This document shows, one piece after another, positions 48,546 through 61,180 of a DNA stretch of 64,000 bases. Source of the stretch: Kryptolebias marmoratus (taxonomy: Eukaryota > Chordata > Actinopteri > Cyprinodontiformes > Rivulidae); assembly GCF_001649575.2 (NCBI RefSeq), contig NC_051432.1, positions 20,805,581 to 20,869,580 on the forward strand, in the 5' to 3' direction. The notes under the pieces were generated by a model. The model did no database searches. It was not told where the DNA came from and worked only from the letters and a program-made list of their open reading frames with translations. Both the position numbers and the translations under genes were made by a program. Position 1 is the first letter of the stretch; the number at the start of each line of letters is the position of its first letter.

Positions 48546-49148
48546 TCTGGTTTTAAGCAGCAAGGTTGAAACATGAGGAATTAGATGGGTATCATGGTGT
48601 TATTTGAGGTATTTTTCTGTATTTAATTATGATCAGAAAAGTGCCATCAAACAGTATCAGTTAATATTTTATACTGAGTCAAAAGGGCCTTTACTAAGAC
48701 ACCTTTCAACTACAGTAACCCACTAAAGGTTTATTATTAGAATGATGCCTGTAATCTGGATAGTAATGTGTTTTTATTATTGACTCAATCACATTAAAAT
48801 TAAACACAAACCTAATGTTTCAAAAGACTCACTGAACACAAAGCAAGGTTTTGACCCTACATTTATATTTATATAGATAGATCTGTCCTATGATAAAACA
48901 GAAATGTGCTTGCCAAAAGCTAGGCTAGGTGCCCTAATGGCTTGGTCTCCTGTTTGATACAACTCACTGTCACTCACAACCTTACTGTGCCACCATATGA
49001 CACTCAAGTGTTTGTAACATAAAATGTTATTTAAGCTAAACTCAAATATTTGCAAATTACTAAGTAGACCTTTTATTTTAGTCACACAAGTAAAAAGTAT
49101 TTTGCATTTATCTGTCTTTTTTGAAGGCTGTTAACATAAACTGATGTG

Positions 49149-49937
49149 CAATGCCTATAAATGTATTCACCCCCTTGGATTTTGTTGCTGTTATAAATCA
49201 ATCTTGATCAATCTAAATTGACTTTTTTGGCAAAAAAAAATTAAAAATAAAATAAATATCCAGTGTCAAAGTGAAATCAAATTTCTACAGAGTAATACCA
49301 ATTAAATTTAAAAAATGTGTAAAGTAAAATGAGTGATTGCATAAATATTCACCCACTTAAACTGACTGTCCTAATACAACTCAGAGAGAGATTATTGAAA
49401 CGTACAAGTGAGTGGATGGATGCAAATGGATTTCCAAGACTCTAAATATCCCCAGGAGTTCTGTTAAATCCATCAGCAAGAAATGGAAAGAATATAGGAC
49501 ATGTGTAAATCTACCAAGAGTAGGCCATCCTCACAAACTGAGTGATTAGCGAGGAGAAAAAGGTGAATACTAAGAGAGGTCAAAAAGACACCTGTGAGCA
49601 CTCTGAAGGAGTTCCAAGCTTCAGCAGGTGAGATGGGAGAGACAGTGCAACAACAGCTGTTCCCTGGGTCCTTCGCCAGTCTAAGCTTCATGGGAGAGTG
49701 GCAAAAAGAAAGCCACTGTTGAAGAAAACTCATTAAATCTTGACTAGAGTTTGCCAAACAGCATGAGGAGGACTCTATGGTCAAGTACTTCTTGGCAACT
49801 GGCCCTGGAAGTTTTTTTTTTTTGTTTGCTTGTTTGTTTTTGTCATAAAGGCCAACTTGTACTGACCATGACTGACTTATGATAACAATACATGCATAAA
49901 ACATCCAAGGGGGTGAATACTTTTTATAGGGACTTCA
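49149..49937 (+). mobile_element. Tc1/mariner-like element with broken transposase
   Basis: The left terminal repeat 'cctataaatgtattcacccc' followed by 'cttggattttgttgc' and the right end 'catccaagggggtgaatac' followed by 'tttttatagggac' are inverted copies, the classic Tc1-type ends of teleosts. In between, transposase-like pieces can be read in several frames (SISKKWKEYRTCVNLPR near 49470, later GRVAKRKPLLKKTH near 49690), interrupted by stops and frameshifts. It is thus an inactive pseudogene, roughly 790 bp, shorter than a full element. The 143-codon minus-strand ORF over it is an antisense artefact. The ~250-bp relative at 20792 shares its left part. Confidence 0.8.
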
Positions 49938-52319
49938 CTATGACTAAAAAAGTACCCTGAGAAAAGCTTTGACAGAAGGTCAAGGCTTTATATGTATCCT
50001 TGCCTCTGAATACATGTTTTTAAGCAGACATGAATTCATTTCTATACTGAATCATTTTGACATATGAAGGTAAAGCAGCATTCTTGTCCCCAGAGAGAAG
50101 GTAAGCTGCACTGTTTTTTCAAGCATCAAATTTGTTGAGATCTTTGGGTTAGGGCTGTGTGACTCAGCTCGGCCCCAAGGGGAAAACTACAAGGGCCAGA
50201 AAACCAGAGCAGATTTTAGCTTTTCTCTCTTTATCATCTTGACAAGTGAAACTATTCAAAAACAAAATGGTGTATATTCTATTTTTTTTTTAAAAGGCTG
50301 AATGTGCCAGGGCACTAAAATAGATTGACAAAGCTTTATGGAAGTTCAGGCGGGAACAGAGTTAGTACTGGTTTAAGTCTCCCTCTGTTCAGTCATCTTC
50401 TCTACATCTGCCTTCTCCAAATGGCAACTGTATAACTGCCTTATTTCATTTGGTGTTCTTTTATGCTCACCTGATTGCTCTTACTTGTCTTTTTTAGCAG
50501 AGCCTTTCATTAACTCACTGTTTCTTGCTTATCGTCTTTATTGTAATTTGACATTTACTTGAGTGCATTTTCAAGCTTAGGAAAGGAATGAGAAAAGAAG
50601 AGTTTTACGGTCTACACAATAAGGTGTAATCACAGGGACGGGCTGTGTCAAGGTTGCTAAGATATTTCAAGGCAGTCATTTGACCTTTACTGCTGTGTGG
50701 GATGAAATCTTACTGTTTTGTGTTTCTAGAAGCTAAAAATATACACAAAGTGTCCAAAGGGTTATACTTTTTTAAACACATTTTTTTTATATGTAAGAAG
50801 ATATATTAAATATTAGGCTAATCTTTTGGCTTTGAGGCACATGTGAAAGCAATAAAAAGTTAAAATGATAATGCATACTTTTTTTTTTATTCTGAATGCA
50901 AGAAACCTAAAGTGGCAACATCTTTTCCTAATGACTGGGTTGACTGATTGGAGTTCATTAATGTCTGTGTCCTTGATGACGTAATTTCAGTGAACTCATT
51001 TACTCTTTTGTCCTTTTTTTCTGGTCTTTGTTTTTTTTTTCTCTCTCTTTTTTTCTTTTTATAAAATCCATTAGTGTTAAGTCTATTCTAACACTTCAAA
51101 ATATCAATGTTTGTCTTTTCTAGAAATGTTTAATTTTACACATGAAAGACTAAGTTCAGCTTGCAAAGTTTTGGTGTCTGTTATGAAAATCAAGCATAGT
51201 CTGCATTCGCATTATTTACCAGCCCATTAGTTGAACACCTCATACGTCAGAGAACATCGCAGCTGTTAAAAATGTTTATCTATCCAAAAAACAAAACCTA
51301 ATCTATTAAAACTTAGCACTATGTGGCAGCTCCTTTTAAACTGCCTATTCCAGCATATGCTACAAGAATATTTTGATTATAGTTTATAACTGTTTCCATT
51401 CATTCCTCACCTTCATCTAAAATGTCACATTTGTAAATGTGCAAATACTCCTATCTGCAGTTTGTGGGGGAGAAGCTTACAAGCATGTGTCTATTTACCT
51501 TCTCCTGCCCCCCTCCGTCTTGTATCAAATGTCACATCTGCCTGTTTAAATGGCACTGACTTCACTTAACACGGAGACACGGTTGGGTCCTCCTTCTACT
51601 TTAATACAATTGTCTCTGTGTGTCGGGAGAGACATTACACACCCACATTCACGTACAAATGTGCTGACATGCACACACATGACAGAAGCCACTGATAAAT
51701 GGCCTTATTTTCCTTTTCTCTTCCTTCCTTTTTCCTGACACATGGATACAGAGTATCTCTGCATGTGTTAAAGCTTTAAGTCCACTCGGTCTAAAGTGAG
51801 TCTTTTTCTGCCGCTGCTCATGTCTCCATCAAAATCAATACAGGGAATTGTTCTACTGAATCCCCAGGGAAGGTTACAATATGGGAGTATGTGTGTGGGT
51901 GTGTGTCAGAAGACATGATAAAGTCTATAAGCCAGGAGCAAAGAGAGTAAGCTTACCAAATGCTATAATGGATTCTAGTTCAAACTCCTCTTCTTCATTC
52001 CCTTTCTCCACCCTGCAACTTCTGAGATGACCTCTTCTCCTTAGACATCTGTTTTAATACAGATAAACAAACTAATCCATCCTCCTCCCTCTTTATCGTC
52101 TTTTCTTTTCTTGCATTCTATCCTGGTTCCTTCTCTGGTGCCTCTCTTCGTTTGACCTGCAGATGTCTAATAAACAGTAGTGGATATGACTTTATCCAGT
52201 GCTGAGAAAGAAATGTCCTCCTCAGAGGCTCCTTTCGTATCTGGATTAAGAAATTCAAGCACATAACCAGCTGCCATTTATCAAGACCCAGTGTAGATGT
52301 TTCAAGGACAAAGAGCAAA

Positions 52320-52480
52320 GAATTCCATTATGGGCCACTTTTAAGAAAATAACGGCCCTCCAATTCATCATTCCACATGGGCCCCTTTAGATTTTCAGTA
52401 CACTGAGTGTTCTTAATAGTTCTTACACTAATCAGATGGTACCTAAATGAATCCTGTGGGAAAAGTCGTTTTTTTGCAGC
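52320..52480. other. Possible conserved non-coding element
   Basis: Complex sequence including 'aataacggccctccaattca', 'ccacatgggcccctttag' and 'acactaatcagatggtacc' within AT-rich DNA. Weak impression only. Confidence 0.2.
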
Positions 52481-55061
52481 AACAGCAAGATTAGAAGATA
52501 AGTGTAAAGAGCAAATAATGTTTCTGAATTTGTGAAAAATACATCAACAAGGAAAAAAAGGACAAAACACCAAATAAATATGATGAAAGCATGCTATTAG
52601 ACGCCATATAAAAAGGTAACAAAAAGAGCATCGTATCTGAAATATTTTTTCTTTTCATCAACAGATAGTTGTCCTTTTTCCTATTTTCAATCGTCTGATT
52701 CACATCTAAACTAAAATTAAAACAATATCAATAGAAAGTCCAATCATGTCACACCAACACAGAAAATGTCTGCAACAAGTCAGCCATGACAGTTTTAGAT
52801 AAAGTGTGAAGTCTTTCAAAATGTATCACAGAATTGATGACATCATCTTAGTAAGAACTACAGTAGATGTCTATTATAACATTTTTGTTTAAACTTTCCT
52901 TTTTTTAAACTCATTTTTCTAATTAAACAACATATTGACTTTTACTATTTAAGATTATGTTTGAGAATTAACTTTATTTTTTATTAGATAGATTATTATT
53001 ATTATATGTTAGCTTATGTAATGTTTCAGGAAATCTTTAGCAGGTTTTGTAGAGGTCTTTCAAAGAGGACAGAGTAGTATTGTGAATTTAGCTTCTATAA
53101 ACAATTATGGTTTTATCATTATGCTGAGTCCATACCAAAGTTTTTTCATATTCTTATCATGTTTTCCAATAAAATACATGGCATGGCCTTAGAGAACTTA
53201 CCAGTTTCATTTTAAAAGTAATTAAATGCGCTACATGAGGAAGAGCTTCTGTCAACTAACAGGACTTTAAGCCTGCCATCATCTGAGTCTGGAGGCTTCT
53301 TCTTGACACCATGGAATGAGCAGAGCAACAGCTTTTAAGGATGTCTTATAGGGTTTTTTCCTCATTGGCTGCAGTGGAATTTGAGGGTAACGCTCTGAGT
53401 GTCCTCCAGACTTGCCTTTCAGAAATTGTACATATTGCTTTCTTAAGCTGAAAATGAAAATCAATGTGTCAAGACTTACTGGAAGGAAGCTTGAGATATA
53501 GCTTCCCAGAATCTAATTCCAGACGTCTTAATGTGGCGCCCAAAGTAAGTGTGGTTGTAAATGGTGGATAGGCTGTCTGTGAGCAGAAAATGCAGCATTC
53601 TTATGTGCTTCAGTGGTAGCTGATTGTTATTGCTGTTCATCACCTTTTGCAGCTCTTCTCTTTTTTTCTTTGTTTCCTATTCAAACATACCTATGATTTA
53701 ATTTACGCCCTTGTATGGGTCCAAAATGCCAGACATTTTGATGTACACACCATTTATGCGTGCTGCCAATCATTTAATGTCTTGGTTTTTGATGTCAAGA
53801 GTGGAACATAAGTGGTAAAAAAGATAGAAATACATCATTTTATATGGAACTTTATTTTGTCTAACGCCATCGAAACATCATCACAGTAGACTTTGCTATG
53901 ACAATCTTATCCTTTACTACCATGTTTCACTTGTGACCCCACTCCAGATGTTTCTTTCTGCTTGACTTCTTAGTCTGTTGCTGGCATCAAACATAGCAAA
54001 CACTAATCACTGACAGCACACGGTAAAAGCTGTTTTGTAGATGAACGGGTGGCAGAATGTGTTGGAAAGTTAGACTCCGTAACTCTAACATGTTACAGTA
54101 TTACTGTTTCTCATATAAATTATGAAATGTCATAGACTTTTTCATAGGTTTAGTCAAACAGATGATTGTAAGAGCATGTTTAATAATTGACATATATAGA
54201 TCTTTCAGATTTGGAATTAATTGAATAACATGTTGTACAAAGAACTGGAAAATTTTAGAGGAACAAAAATGGAGATCCATATTTTATATGTTTTGAAGAC
54301 TTAAACAGAAACGATGCACAGCTTCAAAAAAATGAACCTCTTGTGTAAGTTTGTTTTAAGTGGACTTCACCATCTGAGATAGAGTTGGAGGCGAGTTGAG
54401 TTCAGTGGCACTTTTGTCAAAGCTTTCATCTTAACACCAGCTCTGTAATTGGCAATCTTTACTAGGTGTTCAGCAACTTCAAACACTTAAAGTGTCTCGA
54501 GAGCTTAGGTTTAAAAATATTTTCAAAGTCTGGTCAGACGTTTGAGTCTGTGGATTGACTTGAAATGCAGTGTTTTCCACAGTTCTGCAAAATAATTTTC
54601 TTCTTGTTTCGTAATACACAGTAAATTTAGAAAACTCAATTAAATAGTCTAACTCCATTGACATTCATTTATTTTTCTGTAGTTAGACTTTAACGACTGA
54701 TTAAAAATTGATCAAGAGAAATAAAGAAAAAAGTTTATTGTTTTAACAGTTGACACATAGTAGCTCTACGCATTTTCTAAAATACTGTATTTGTCAAAGA
54801 AACATCAATGAGGCTAATTAAATAATTAAAACAACAACAAAAGAGTGAAAAAGGCTGTGGAAACTCCAAGAGTCAAGAGGAAACTTAACAAGGACAACAT
54901 TTTGATTATAAACAAAGAAAACCAAACAGAATATTTACTGATGGGGAAATCAACTAAATACAAAGTCGGTATGGTGATTACCAAACTTATGGTATTCATG
55001 GACAGCAGATAGCAAAACAAACAGATACAAACCGAGAACCAGACTGAGAATGTACAAACAA

Positions 55062-55165
55062 CAGACTTCTTCTTCTTCTTTCGGCTGTTCCCTCTTCAGG
55101 GGTTGCCACAGCGAGTCATCCTTCTCCATCTAACTCTGTCTTCTGTGTCCCCTGTCCTCACTCAA
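55062..55165 (+). repeat. Common teleost interspersed repeat fragment
   Basis: Reads 'cttcttcttctttcggctgt' then 'tccctcttcaggggttgccacagcgagtcatcc' and 'ctccatctaactctgtcttctg'. This is a phrase that I recognise as one of the most abundant repeat ends in fish genomes ('ggcttctcccttcaggggtcgccacagcg'). Confidence 0.65.
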
Positions 55166-55750
55166 CAAATTCCAGATACAATAAAAATGAGTTCATTAGA
55201 CTGGATGGCTTTCAAAGCGTATGGTTAATTTTACCAATGTACCAAATCTTACTGTAAACCTGCCATAATCATCCATTTACTGTCCTATTCTCAATTTATG
55301 CTCCATAGCAGTTCAAAGAAATGTCTGACTTAAAAAAAGCTTAATTAAAATAAAACAAAAAAATCATTGTGTGGTTCCTGGGAGCAAAATAAAAAGGAAT
55401 AAAAGAAGGGTCAAATGAATGAAAGACTAAATGAAGTCTGATGGTGGTATTTTACTAACAGAGGGGTTTAAAACCCATCATTAACTTTAACTTTTGGTTT
55501 TAATCGCCCAAGCTATATACTGAGATCAGCACTGATAGTTCTTGTGGCAGCAGTGACACAGTTACAGCAGCAGCACGCAGCAAACACACACATCCACAGG
55601 AATTCTCCTGCTATCAGGCAGCTCGAGGCCTTTCTGTGGTTTTGACACGAGCTGTTGTGATGTGCAACAGTATGCCAGCTAGCTGGGTGGGAGGATGTAG
55701 ATGTGTTCCTATACGCCTTAGTAAGACCGTAATCCTTGTCTTACACAGTG

Positions 55751-55786
55751 TATGTGTGTGTGGGTGTGTGTGCGCGTGTGTGTATG
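55751..55786. repeat. GT-rich microsatellite
   Basis: Imperfect GT repeats with 'gggtg' and 'gcgcg' interruptions. Confidence 0.85.
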
Positions 55787-56798
55787 TCATGGTATAAACA
55801 GATTGCAGTTTTTGCTAAGGTAAACTTATTTTGAACCATGGTTTAGGTGTATATGTGTGACTAAATCCTCACTGGAATGTAACAATAGATGAAGTCATAA
55901 AAACTTTTCCGGAACATGTGATTTTGCTTTCACACTTTATGCTTGTATGAAAATATACTCTACTGTTCCTTCTTCATTTACAGAATGCCTATCATTTTCA
56001 TGTTTCTAATAATTTTAATTTATCATCAACAATCTTCTGCTAGATTTAATTATCCACTTATAATCGTTTTTTTTCTTTTTTAACCTTCCCGTGGCCTTCT
56101 GGTCAAATTGACCCAAAGTTATAAAGACTAAGATCCACAGGTTACAAAGTTACAAAAATTCTCTTTCGATTTCTCTCTTTTTTGGGGACTTCAAGAGGGT
56201 TAATTAAAGGCAGATCTAATGAACTGTATTTTACAGGAGAATGCTTTTTGAAATAAGTGTAAAAGTCAAATACTGTTGAAGGTTGACTCTTGAGACCATA
56301 ACAAAAACACAAGGAAAGAGGCAGTAATACATGCTAAAAAATGAAAGAAAAAACATCAGAAGAAAGGAATTCCTTAAAAAAGATCAGAGGCATGCTGGAG
56401 CTATAGTGGTTGTGACTTGAATAGTAATAATCCCAGAGACACAAAAACAGAGTGAAGAGGCAGGGAGTTTGACTTTACCCCTTAATAACAACAGACGGAG
56501 TAGAAGGCATTGCAAAGGAAATCCATTATTAGAAATGTTATCTAATGATTGCAGTATGTGGATCTGCATGTTATGAGTTGCATTGACTCATGATGAGACA
56601 TCACCTCAACTGCAGAGAAAATTATCTGGCTAAATGCACATCCTGTAGTTGTTGAGGATGTTGTAATATCACTTCAGTTTGTTAATAAAACACTGCCTCA
56701 GCATTTCATTTTAAAAAAATTTCAATTTTTACACTGATTTACCTGTTGTAATAGCTTGGCTAACTTGAGTTTTGGGTGTTCCCACTCTGAGAATAAAT

Positions 56799-57280
56799 TA
56801 ATTTTCCGGACTACAAGGCGCACTTAAAAGCCTTCAATTTTCTCAAAAACGACAGTGCGCCTTATAGTACCTTACATATATAAGAAGTCATGATGTTTAA
56901 GTATGACTTTGGTAAACTACAAAGCTGCACCGCTTGCAGCATTAAGGGTCAGTTATAGTCACGTTTTGTAGCATCACGCGGGGCCTGACCTGAGCGAGCG
57001 GTGGAGGAGTTTATACTTGACGCTTATGTCGGTGCAGTATCCGTTGGTTTTAAACCATTTGATTATCTTTGTGATCTCTCATAGAGGCATCATATAAATG
57101 CTGATACAGGTAAACCAGCTCTGCTAGAGCACTGAAATCATCCATTTTTAATGAAGTGCAATCCGTGCAAAGTTACAAAAATGATGATGCGCATTATAGT
57201 TCGGTGCGCCTTATATATAACAAAAATTTGAAAATGGACCATTCATTGACAGTGTGCCCTATTGTGCGGAAAATACGGTA
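56799..57280. mobile_element. Palindromic MITE with 'TTTCCGGACTA' ends
   Basis: The left end 'ttttccggactacaaggcgc' and right end 'gcggaaaatacggta' belong to a family that I recognise from teleosts. Internally the motif 'gacagtgcgccttatag' recurs, with variants at 56850-56865, 57200-57215 and (diverged) 57247-57262, in an arrangement of direct and inverted repeats. It has no coding capacity. The central part (56935-57060) is GC-richer and includes 'gcatcacgcggggcctgacc'. Terminal repeats are degraded on the left. Confidence 0.7.
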
Positions 57281-58070
57281 GGCTTAATGTTACACAACAT
57301 AAATGCAGCTTTAGCAATGAATTGACTTTAGTTACTTTTATAGTAAACAATCCTTATAATGAGGTATACAGCAACAGATTGTTGGACAGAGACAAACACA
57401 GAGAACAAAAATAAAACAAGAGAAACCAAATCAGGTCTTTGCATCTTTCTAGCTCATTAAGAAAATCTGGTCTGCAAGAAAAAACAATAATATTAGCAAT
57501 AAACCTTTCATATCGTAAAGCAAAAATATTTAACTTGATTTTTGCTGGGGTGGCAGAAGTCTGCTTCCATAATGTCACACATCATGATAGTAAAACAAGT
57601 ACAAGAAGTGAGAGACAGACCTCCAGAGATTGCAGATCAAAAATACACAAAAAACACTGACTCATTGCAGACTGCCTCTTGCCTGGTTACAAGTTTGTTT
57701 TTATTACTTAAAAATACTTTGAAAGAAAAATGTTATTGAACTATTTTTTTTAAATGGTGAAGAGTGTTTATTTACTGACATGTTTTAATGTAGGAAAAAA
57801 CAATTGATTAACACTTTGTCATGAGATGGTTGTCCTCCAAGGAAAGATGAACCGAAAAACAGTTTATTTCTATAGTCACTCTATAGCTCACTCGACAACA
57901 GGGAAAGCATTTTTATTGAAGGTATTTTTCCATTTTCTTATGTAAATGAGGAATTTGACACACCTAAAGATTCCTGTCAAATGTGTATGTGTGCATGTAT
58001 GTGTGTTTAGTGTTTTTTGTTTGTGTCTCTGTGAGGGAGCTCCATCTGTGTGTGGACACACATCATTCAG

Positions 58071-58146
58071 CATGCCACCAAGTGAAGCAGAACATGGAAG
58101 AAATTTTAATCAAGGCTCTCACAGCGAGCCTGTTGGGTTTGTAGAG
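58071..58146 (+). other. Doubtful exon of a small-ORF transcript
   Basis: Open from ATG 58072 (MPPSEAEHGRNFNQGSHS...) for 25 codons up to a strong donor (gtaagtg) at 58147. An AG precedes it but the tract before is not pyrimidine-rich, so it may be internal to a first exon. It ends in phase 0, which matches the frame opened by the acceptor at 59658. The protein is not recognised. A GT microsatellite follows at 58157-58182. Confidence 0.2.
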
Positions 58147-58156
58147 GTAAGTGATT

Positions 58157-58182
58157 GTGCGCGTGTGTGTGTGTGTGTGTGT
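58157..58182. repeat. GT microsatellite
   Basis: About 13 GT units with one GC interruption near the start. Confidence 0.9.
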
Positions 58183-58879
58183 TCGCATGTGCTTCTGTGC
58201 TTGTGAGCGTTGGTTATTGGAAATATTATCTGGGGTATTGTGATGAAACATTAAGACTTCTCCCAACAGTGATAAAGAAGCAAATAGTCTTGTGTGTGAC
58301 CCCAGAGTGGCTCCTTGGGAGAGAAAAGATTACTGTGACTGGTTGGCTCAGTAGTAATAGTTACAAGGTCCATGCATGTTCGGGGTCTTTTCCTTTGCCC
58401 AGCACAGTAGACTGCAAACCAATTTCTTTTGTTTTGACCAGTTCTCACTGACTTCCTCTCTTTTCCTAACATATTCTTTAGTTTTTCACAGATCTTTTTT
58501 TTTCCTTTGTCATGGGTGTGAAATTGATTCCTTGTTAATTGTATTATTTCAAAAACAACATGCTTACATAGGGTCTCTTCATTTGGATTTTGTTTGCCTA
58601 AAACATGCAATTTTTCACTGGAAAAAGCACAACAGATTTAAAAAGTTGGTCAAAGACTCACTTACATCTACTATAGCATTTCCTTTACCATTTGGCAACA
58701 AATATTTTGCAATAAAATAAAAAGTGTTTATTTCAATCTATTCCTATGTGTCTTGAAAGATAAGCATTTATAGTTTGAAACACAGGAAACAATTAAATGC
58801 TTCACAAGCTATGTTGAAACTGGTCCCTTCAGTGCCATTTTTGTGTGTTCCTACCACAGCATAATGGGTTTCATTATAA

Positions 58880-59070
58880 CTCTGTAAGTCACACACTAAG
58901 CATTCACGCAGCTTTTCACATGGTAATATCTAAACAGCGGGCCTTGGGGTGCGATATCACGCCATACTGCATCAAAATTGTGCAGTTTATGCAGTCAGCA
59001 CCTTCAAGTAGCCTGAAGCACAGAGAAAGTCCTGTGATTGCAATCTATGTTGGTTTTATGGGTTTTCTTA
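58880..59070. other. Possible conserved non-coding element
   Basis: Complex stretch with 'tctaaacagcgggccttggg', 'gtgcgatatcacgccatact', 'gcagtttatgcagtcagc' and 'gtgattgcaatctatg', clearly less AT-rich and less repetitive than its flanks. No splice sites flank the plus-strand frame over it. Confidence 0.28.
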
Positions 59071-59639
59071 GCAAATCTGTAAAATGTACAATATAGTGAC
59101 CTACTGAAAAAGGGAATGGTTTGTAGATATAACTGCATCTCTTTTAGTTGTCACATAAAAGTTTTATTGCCACTGAGTACAAGTCTTTTGTTTAGGAAGA
59201 AACGTGCATTATATAACCGATATTTATACATATTTATGTAAGTTCAAAAGAAACAAAAAGGGGCTGATATGTTTTTCACTGATATTTCTTACAAAAGAGA
59301 CTTATAGACACCAAATTATGTAAAGAATAACAGATCAAGATTTGATTTGACTTATTTCATCTGCTGCTTATGTGGTTGTAAGTTTATTATTACAACATTC
59401 CAATGGAATCATTACAATAAAATGTAAACTTCATATCTTTCAAAAACTGTTGGCAACTTGTTAAATAATGCTCAATGTCTAATTCTAAATGGTACCAAAA
59501 ACCAGTTAACAATCATTATTATGTATATGTAGTTCCTTTATTGGGCACACAAGTAGTACACAAACAAATGTATAAAAAATACAATTATTCTGACATTAAA
59601 CGTGCCCAGAGGCATACTTTCCAAGCTGTCCTTTTTCTC

Positions 59640-60140
59640 TCTCTCTTTCTCTCTTAGATTTTTGCAATTACCATTTTGAGATGGCCCTTTTCCTCGGTCT
59701 GGTTCCTCTCAGTCAGCTGTGCAGAAAAGAAGTTATAATTCCTCTAGACTCTGTGCCAAGGGGACAAACTCTTCTTTGAATTAAAAACCAAGATAAAAAA
59801 AATAATAAAATCTCAAGGTGATTATTCTGGTCCACACTTGTATTTTTTCGTGGTATTACATACAGCTAATATATTCCATCTTTTTATGATGTTTACTCTT
59901 AATGCCAAGCAAAATTTCAATCTTCCCGAATGGAGAAGTCACAGATTGGAGAACGGAGGGTTTCATACCTCCTTTACTACCCTCTTATTAACTCAGGCTC
60001 AGTCGGAACTAACCTCATACCCCCCACCGTCTGTATTAATTATGCTCCTGTGCGGATCAGGGAGGATTTATTAGATAGAGGGAGGCTTAAGATTGCTGGC
60101 ATTTTGCTTATTAATGATGATCATGATAATCCCCTTTTCT
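59640..60140. other. Possible conserved regulatory block
   Basis: A pair of complex segments (about 59660-59770 and 59920-60135) containing 'agatggcccttttcctcggt', 'aatcttcccgaatggagaag', 'ctgtattaattatgctcctg', 'gcggatcagggagg' and 'gcttattaatgatgatcatg'. TAATTA and ATTAAT-type homeodomain cores are dense in the second segment. Two overlapping frames without splice sites stay open across it, a typical sign of constrained non-coding DNA, though not proof. Confidence 0.3.
59658..59738 (+). other. Doubtful terminal exon of a small-ORF transcript
   Basis: One of the strongest acceptors in the window (ctctctctttctctcttag) precedes 26 codons (IFAITILRWPFSSVWFLSVS...) and a TAA at 59736. An AATAAA lies at 59804. 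The frame is compatible with 58071-58146, giving a hypothetical 51-aa product. The segment also looks like part of a possible conserved non-coding block that continues to 60140, so the acceptor may be fortuitous. Confidence 0.2.
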
Positions 60141-61029
60141 AGTAGATTGGGATTTATTGTAGGGAGACACAAGACCTGTGTTTACACTGTTGGTGGTAAA
60201 TCAATGTCAGATAAGGTGTTTGGGTTTTTTGTTGTTGTGTTGTAATTGTTTTGTTTTTGTTTTAGTTTTGCATGTTAGACACTATTGACCTCTTGACTAG
60301 AAACGAAGCTTGATTGACAGTAAAAACACGAGTCATCAGTCTTCCCTTTCTGCCAGTTTATAAACTAAACCTTTCACCCACCTGTAACACCTTTTGACCC
60401 ATTTCCTTTCTTTTGTTCTTGTTTGTTTGGCTTTGGTTTCATGTTTCTAATTATTTAAGAGCTGATGCTTCATAGCCATCCTCATTTCCTTTATAAAATT
60501 TTCACGTTTCTTTCTTTTACCCCTTTTCCATCTTTTATCAGATGCCCTTTCCACTGAACAAAGCCTATATTTACATTCCATCACCCAACCTTTTATTTTT
60601 ATCCACTGCAATTTTTAGTCACCAGCTTCAGCAATTAATTAAAATAAAACATCATGAACTCCCCCTCTCTTAGTGTCACTTTACTGATGTCAGATTATGA
60701 ATATGTTGTATAGTAGAGGGTGCCAGCTGTGATGCAATGACAGTAAAAGTACGTTCACATCTTTATTCTGTCTTTGATCAGCATATTTGTCAAAACGGGC
60801 CTCTTCTAAAGACATAAATAAAGATAGCAAAGTAATGCGGTAATTGTAATAGGATATTAAAGCTGACAGCTTTTTGGAAACAACTCTGTGATCTTGTACA
60901 GGAACACAACACAAACAAAGTATTAAGACAGGGTGTCAAGAATATTTTAAATATATTTCCTGCAGTCCCAAATGTTTTTTAGTTACACTGGTTTCACTGC
61001 AAAATTCTCGCTCTACTACATTGCAGCAA

Positions 61030-61180
61030 ATTATGTACATCACTGTGCAAAAGTTTTAAACAACCACAAAAGCATATTTTTATATTACTTAAGACTGTTT
61101 TGCAATCTTTTAAAGTGGCCAGAATAATAGTTGCTCAAGCTTCTTGAAAGTCTTTAAAATGTATTTATTTTCTGTCTAAC
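61030..61180. mobile_element. Fragment of a small DNA transposon
   Basis: Begins with 'tacatcactgtgcaaaagtt' and 'ttaaacaaccacaaaagcat', which resembles the end of a widespread fish MITE ('cactgtgcaaaagtttta'). The opposite end is not clearly found; a faint 'agttttgcacatctggta' occurs at 61711-61728. It may be a truncated copy. Confidence 0.35.

Noticed and set aside
49473..49904. The longest single ORF of the window (143 codons, minus strand)
   Set aside because: It is antisense to the broken Tc1 transposase and inside its terminal repeats.
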